Source of the DNA: OMIW01 sp044235645
Lineage (GTDB): Bacteria; Bdellovibrionota_C; UBA2361; OMIW01
Assembly (NCBI GenBank): GCA_044235645.1
Contig: JBIIHQ010000002.1
Span: 271,697 to 335,696 of the forward strand
DNA length: 64,000 nucleotides
Direction of reading: 5' to 3'
The notes beneath the pieces were generated by a model, which searched no databases, was not told the origin of the DNA, and was given only the letters and a program-made list of their open reading frames with translations. The stretch's first letter is position 1; each line of letters opens with the position of its first letter. The position numbers were made by a program, and so were the translations under genes. Positions 60,143-64,000 of this stretch are shown here, in pieces.

Positions 60143-61163
60143 ATACTCTCCGATGGGCGCATACCTGAGCAATCAGTATTTACAGGAAAGACACGCCTCC
60201 CCACATGGTTACGGAAGGGCTCTTGGGAAGAATCGGAGAAGCTGCTCAAACCGATGGCGACTGAGCCGTATCAAGTTTTACTGACGTGCTCAAAAGCACT
60301 CAGATCGCGTATCCGGTTTACAAATTATCATCGCGTTGAAGCCGTTGCAATCGCAAACATAGCGTACCTCGCAGGCAGCTGAAAATTGGGCCTATGGTCT
60401 GCATTTTGAGAGTTTTAACGAAGTTCCAGTTGAGCCATCAATGTGCGCAACAGGAAATCATTCTTCACGATCCTACTGCTGTAGCAGCCAAAAAATGAGC
60501 CTTCGACTGGACAAAGCCATACGGGAAATCAAACATGATCAGGTTTGACTCACGAGCCAGTCGGACCGTGGCTATACAGTCATCCTCTTGCACTATTCGG
60601 AATGTCTGTTGGGTAGACCTCATTAATTCATGAGTATTCGAGAATCGGAGAGTCAATTTATCAGTCGTTTATGGTACCGGCCTGTGCGTTTTTGATATGG
60701 CGAGAATCCTCCAAACAACGCATATTTGAGTCTGACTTTGCGAGTTCCTCGTGGCAGGTTCTTCATTTGATCGCTTGAACAGTTTTGAATGTTTTTGCCC
60801 CTCCCCGATATAATGATTCCAGGTTCATTATTTAACCTGAAAGGTACTCCGATACCGATGTTCGAGCTGCAGGAGTAGATGAGCAAAACGAGAGTGCTTT
60901 TGATCAATTTCTCGACTGTATTCACTCAAAAAAGATTGCTCATATCGCCAACTACGAACCGATAGAGGACTTTAATAAAGACGCTTCCTTCGACGAGGAT
61001 CATGGCCATACATATCATCGATTTCGAGTTGATATCGTCGGTTATCTCCAATAATCAAGAGCCTGGGAGAAATGGGGACGATACAATTCAGGAGTAGAAA
61101 TTCTTCTGGTGATCTAGGTCAGGACTCGTGCCTGATAATCGATTTGAAAAGGGAGTTTTTATA
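60143..61163. other. 1-kb gap between GT11 and glycosyltransferase genes
   Basis: No intact gene is seen. Short minus-strand frames (60465-60656, 60653-60925) have no family features. On the plus strand one frame from 60617 to 61054 reads like protein but is broken by stops; it is listed separately. Further coding-like fragments in other frames occur near 60270-60480. The stretch looks like decayed coding sequence. Confidence 0.4.
60617..61054 (+). pseudogene. decayed gene of unknown family
   Basis: One frame is protein-like over about 145 codons but interrupted by TGA at 60776 and TAA at 60833. Before the first stop it reads IGESIYQSFMVPACAFLIW and RIFESDFASSSWQ; after the second, QFLDCIHSKKIAHIANYEP and then HTYHRFRVDIVGYLQ to a natural TAA at 61052. 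The last open part (60836-61054) contains no ATG, GTG or TTG. The even hydrophobic pattern suggests former coding. The family is not recognised; a glycan-modifying enzyme would fit the place, but that is a guess. Confidence 0.35.
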
Positions 61164-62261
61164 ATGAAGCCCCGGATATTATTTCTGATGCTTGAGTTTC
61201 CGTGCTGGAAAGACGCAAGTCATTGGAGTTTTTCTGCAAACATTGGGATGGAGTCTGGATTTGAGGCACATGGAATCGATTATCGGATCCTTCCGACGAC
61301 ACATCGTTATGGTGGTCACAAGCCTTTTTGGGTTGACTATGCTCAATCTATTCTGGGCGAAGAGCGCTATGACCAGGTGTGGTTCGAAGTCGTTCACAGC
61401 TCGATTGATGATTTGACACTTGAATTTATATCCGAGATTGCCCCGGTCCGACTGGGTTTTGCTTTTGAAAGTCTCGAACTGCTGCCGATCGAGTGGGAAA
61501 AAAACCCGACTGCATGCCAGATTAGGGAGGAAAGCCTCGAAAAAAGGTTGGCGATTGCAACACATTTGGCGACAATCGACGAATTTGATGCTCAAAGGAT
61601 GAAGAATCGCTCTTTTCAAGTGAGGTCGATGCCACCCGGATTTGTCATCCCAAGGAGATTCATTTGTGAAGAGTTTGGCCCTCCCAGCTGTCCTTATGGC
61701 CTTTTTTACGGGACACTATACGGAGAGAGGGGCATGTGGCTGGAACAGCCCGAACTAAGGCCCCTTTTGCGCTATGCGGACCGGTCACCAGAATTTTTTA
61801 CAGAGCTGCCCACAGCCTTCGACAAACTACACTCCCTTATCGAACGACTCTTTGAGGGGGATATCCCAACAACGGGGCATTTAAACGCTTACCTGGATGG
61901 ACTTCGGACCACGAGGACCGAATGCTTTAAGCTATGGCTCGAGGGACTCCGCCTTGGGGCGGCGGTAGTCAATTTGCCTCAGCTAGGTCGGCTGTATCCG
62001 AGCCGGATTATCGAAGGAATGGCGGCTGGTCGCCCTGTGATTACAGGAGAGATAGAGGGTCGCCCCCAGGCTCAAGCAGCATTTGAGGATGGAACGGAGA
62101 TTCTGTTTTACCGCTCGGCCACCGAGTTGGCACATCATTTAGAACGAATAATTAAGGATCGGGACTATGCGAACCGAATTGCTCGGGCCGCCCGAGAGAA
62201 GGTGAGACGAAATCATTGCACTGAAGACTACATTGCTGAACTTCTGAATTGGACTATCTGA
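61164..62261 (+). CDS. glycosyltransferase (GT-B, CgeB/GT4-like)
   Basis: 365 residues from ATG 61164, with AAGGGAG upstream; a GTG at 61128 is less likely. N-terminal half: RILFLMLEFPCW and a DQVWFEVVHSS segment, as in GT-B proteins. C-terminal half: NLPQLGRLYPSRIIEGMAAG, RPVITGEIEGR and then EDGTEILFYRSATELAHHLE, the classical donor-site E-x(7)-E region of GT4/CgeB-like enzymes. Sugar and acceptor unknown. It is the last intact gene before the insertion sequence. Confidence 0.83.
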   Translation: MKPRILFLMLEFPCWKDASHWSFSANIGMESGFEAHGIDYRILPTTHRYGGHKPFWVDYAQSILGEERYDQVWFEVVHSSIDDLTLEFISEIAPVRLGFAFESLELLPIEWEKNPTACQIREESLEKRLAIATHLATIDEFDAQRMKNRSFQVRSMPPGFVIPRRFICEEFGPPSCPYGLFYGTLYGERGMWLEQPELRPLLRYADRSPEFFTELPTAFDKLHSLIERLFEGDIPTTGHLNAYLDGLRTTRTECFKLWLEGLRLGAAVVNLPQLGRLYPSRIIEGMAAGRPVITGEIEGRPQAQAAFEDGTEILFYRSATELAHHLERIIKDRDYANRIARAAREKVRRNHCTEDYIAELLNWTI

Positions 62262-62617
62262 CCGGCTAGTGCTAGGGAATGGGATTCGAAGCACACAGAT
62301 AAAAAGCTTTCCCTAACCTTCCTGACTGATAAGTGGGACGATTGCAGCTAATTTGCCCGATTAAACAAAAGGCAAGGGGGGAACAAACCCTGGTAACTTA
62401 CAACAGGGGGAATGTAATCGAGCCAAAGACCGACGATTTCGGAGTATATCAGTTCTTCCGTCCGGCTTCGTGGTTGTATAACTCGCGAGACGGAATTAAG
62501 ACGCAGTGGGGCAAGTAAAGGTTGAAAACGAGATAGCCGATTCCGTGCTAGCGAGCACAGCCAGAATGTTTGCTCTGAATAAGGGTTAGGGATTTGACGG
62601 AATCACGCGCCGATTAT
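62262..62617. other. gap before the insertion sequence
   Basis: 356 bp. A 61-codon frame from GTG 62333 to 62518 is open but without a good ribosome-binding site or family features; it may be part of a gene that was disrupted. The sequence next to the insertion is CCGATTAT; the other flank is outside the window, so the target duplication cannot be checked. Confidence 0.35.
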
Positions 62618-64000
62618 GAGCTATTGTCAAATCTGGTGTTCAAGAACCGGATCAAGCGGCGACCTGATTGTCTGAATTCACTTCAATTCCATCTCTGAAT
62701 CTGACCCCAGTAATCACCTTGGCGAGGTAACTGAAGCCGCGCTGTCGGCGCCAGTTTCTTTGTGCGCACTCTGCCAGCTTGAAGATCATGTGCAGCATGC
62801 CATCTCGTGTTAGGCAGCCCTTCGACCGCTTTGTTCGGTGTCGAATTGTGCCGAATGTCGATTCGATCGGGTTTGTTGTCCGCAAGCTTTGCCAGTGCTG
62901 CGCGGGAAAGTCATAGAACGCCAGCAGCTCCTCCCGGTCTTTCTGTAAACACTGCACCGCTTTTGGGTACTTGGCTTCAAACAATTCCTCAAACTGGTCG
63001 AACGCCCTTTCCGCATCTTCTTTTGTATCGGCCTGCCAGATATCATGAAGCGCAGTCTTCATCTTCGGCTGTACCGATTTGGAAGCGCAGTTCAACACAT
63101 TGCCGGTCTTGTGCATCCAGCACCGTTGTTGACGGGTGTCGGAGTAAATCTCCTCCAACGCCGCCCAGAACCCCATGGCACCGTCGCCTACAGTAAGTTT
63201 TGGTGCATTCATGCCACGGGCTTTGAGCCCCAGTAACACCTCTCGCCAGCTCTGTGTTGATTCCCTGATTCCGTCCTCAATAGCCAGGAATCGCTTCTCC
63301 CCCAACTCATTGACACCAATAACCACCAGGGCACAAAGCTTGGCGTCCTCAGCACGCAAGCCACTGTAGATGCCGTCTGCCCACAGGTATACCCAGCGAT
63401 CTTTATCCAATCGACTCTTGCGCCATGACTGGTACTCTTCTCCCCATTGCTGCTTCAAGCGAGCAACCGTGCTGGCCGACAACCCTTTGGCCTCGGGACC
63501 AAGCAAAGCGCAAAGAGCTGATTCCATCTCACCACTGGATACACCCTTCAGGTACAGCCACGACAAGGCCCCCTCCAAGGACCGCGTCTTGCGCACATAG
63601 GGCGGTACCAGCGCCGAACGAAAAGTAACAGGCTCACCACATGTGGCCCTCACCTTCGGAATCTTCACTGTCACCGGGCCTATACCGGTCTCAATCGCAC
63701 GTTCAGGCTGATAGCCGTTGCGCACCACCGCTGCTCGACCGTCTTCAAGGCGACGGCCCTCGAACCTCGCCATAAACTCTACCAGCTCAGCTTCCACAGC
63801 CCGCTCAATCAGGGTTCGAGCCCCTGTGCGCAACAGGGCCGTCAATGCATCACCCGTCTCCTCTCAACCTGAGAGCTCAATCACATTACTCTTGCTCATG
63901 GTGGCGTACTCCTCGGTTAAATGTTTTGTTTGCCAACTAACAATCAACCAGATACGCCGCTTCCTTTTAAACCCTTAAACACCAGATTCGGTTATAGCTC
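62618..64000 (-). mobile_element. IS256-family insertion sequence, right end at the window edge
   Basis: The left end reads GAGCTATTGTCAAATCTGGTG from 62618. The right end, read on the minus strand from 64000, gives GAGCTATAACCGAATCTGGTG. Twenty-six of the first 31 or so bases match by eye, interrupted by a five-base difference, so these are terminal inverted repeats. They enclose a single transposase gene. Length is about 1.38 kb, usual for IS256 elements. The true right boundary may lie a few bases beyond the window. Confidence 0.9.
62652..63845 (-). CDS. IS256-family (mutator-type) transposase, N-terminus cut by an in-frame TGA
   Basis: 397 residues counted from TTG 63845. The DDE catalytic triad is present: Asp157 in LWADGIYSG, Asp221 in TVGDGAMGF and Glu328 in NPIESTFGT; the CWMHK motif lies between. 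The family normally begins about 18 codons further up, and here an ATG at 63899 starts MSKSNVIELSG before a TGA at 63866-63864; the frame then continues EETGDALTALL without a break. So a point mutation has probably cut off translation from the native start, unless TTG 63845 is used. Everything else is intact. Confidence 0.93.
   Translation of the reverse strand: MTALLRTGARTLIERAVEAELVEFMARFEGRRLEDGRAAVVRNGYQPERAIETGIGPVTVKIPKVRATCGEPVTFRSALVPPYVRKTRSLEGALSWLYLKGVSSGEMESALCALLGPEAKGLSASTVARLKQQWGEEYQSWRKSRLDKDRWVYLWADGIYSGLRAEDAKLCALVVIGVNELGEKRFLAIEDGIRESTQSWREVLLGLKARGMNAPKLTVGDGAMGFWAALEEIYSDTRQQRCWMHKTGNVLNCASKSVQPKMKTALHDIWQADTKEDAERAFDQFEELFEAKYPKAVQCLQKDREELLAFYDFPAQHWQSLRTTNPIESTFGTIRHRTKRSKGCLTRDGMLHMIFKLAECAQRNWRRQRGFSYLAKVITGVRFRDGIEVNSDNQVAA

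Overview
The window reads as chromosomal DNA of a Gram-negative, aerobic bacterium. It carries lipoproteins, Tat and Sec exported proteins, a lipocalin-linked ABC exporter, a fatty-acid beta-oxidation locus and surface-glycan genes. The gene set points to the former Deltaproteobacteria (Myxococcota, Bdellovibrionota or relatives): roadblock and DUF4388 (PATAN) domains together, a greA-dnaG-rpoD cluster, a fibronectin-III-like lipoprotein before dapF, and a DUF2760-Hsp70-Hsp70 operon. I cannot place it more precisely from sequence alone.

Layout. 0-2 kb: two genes of a probable polarity or signalling module. 2-4.6 kb: a secreted small protein, an M29 aminopeptidase and a small conserved protein. 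4.9-10.8 kb: greA, dnaG, a small membrane protein and rpoD, whose product has a very long low-complexity N-terminus. 10.8-12.4 kb: lipoprotein and dapF. 12.8-15 kb: IclR regulator and acyl-CoA dehydrogenase. 15-19.6 kb: LolD-like ATPase, FtsX-like permease and AttH/CrtC-like lipocalin protein. 19.6-25.5 kb: HExxH protease, HesB/IscA protein, secreted subtilisin, histone-H1-like protein and Tat-exported superoxide dismutase. 25.5-27.5 kb: four small proteins on the minus strand, three followed by clear terminators. 27.6-33 kb: DUF2760-Hsp70-Hsp70 operon. 33-43 kb: a GT39-like membrane glycosyltransferase, a lipoprotein, tRNA-fMet, an exported hydrolase, a tyrosine recombinase, a phosphoribosyltransferase-like protein, tRNA-Asp with a duplicated 3' end, a flippase and an O-antigen-ligase-like protein. 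43-53 kb: fatty-acid locus with an acyl-CoA-synthetase-like protein lacking several catalytic motifs, a lipase-like protein, and fadN, fadA and fadE homologues. 53-62.3 kb: a visibly more AT-rich glycan island with a four-domain glycosyltransferase, two methyltransferases, a GT11 fucosyltransferase, a decayed gene and another glycosyltransferase. 62.6-64 kb: an IS256-family element with recognisable terminal inverted repeats, ending at the window edge.

Genes that probably work together: greA/dnaG/rpoD (transcription and replication); the ATPase, permease and lipocalin (export or extraction of a lipophilic compound); fadN/fadA/fadE with the ligase-like and lipase-like neighbours (lipid catabolism); the DUF2760 and two Hsp70-like proteins (a conserved, uncharacterised chaperone-like unit); flippase, ligase-like protein, GT39 and the 53-62 kb island (surface polysaccharide). 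The most interesting items are the DUF2760-Hsp70-Hsp70 operon, the rpoD N-terminal tail, the degenerate acyl-CoA synthetase, RNA hairpins around fadN and fadA, the triple 16-bp repeat before the HesB gene, and G-tracts at or in genes. I saw no CRISPR array, rRNA or clear replication origin.
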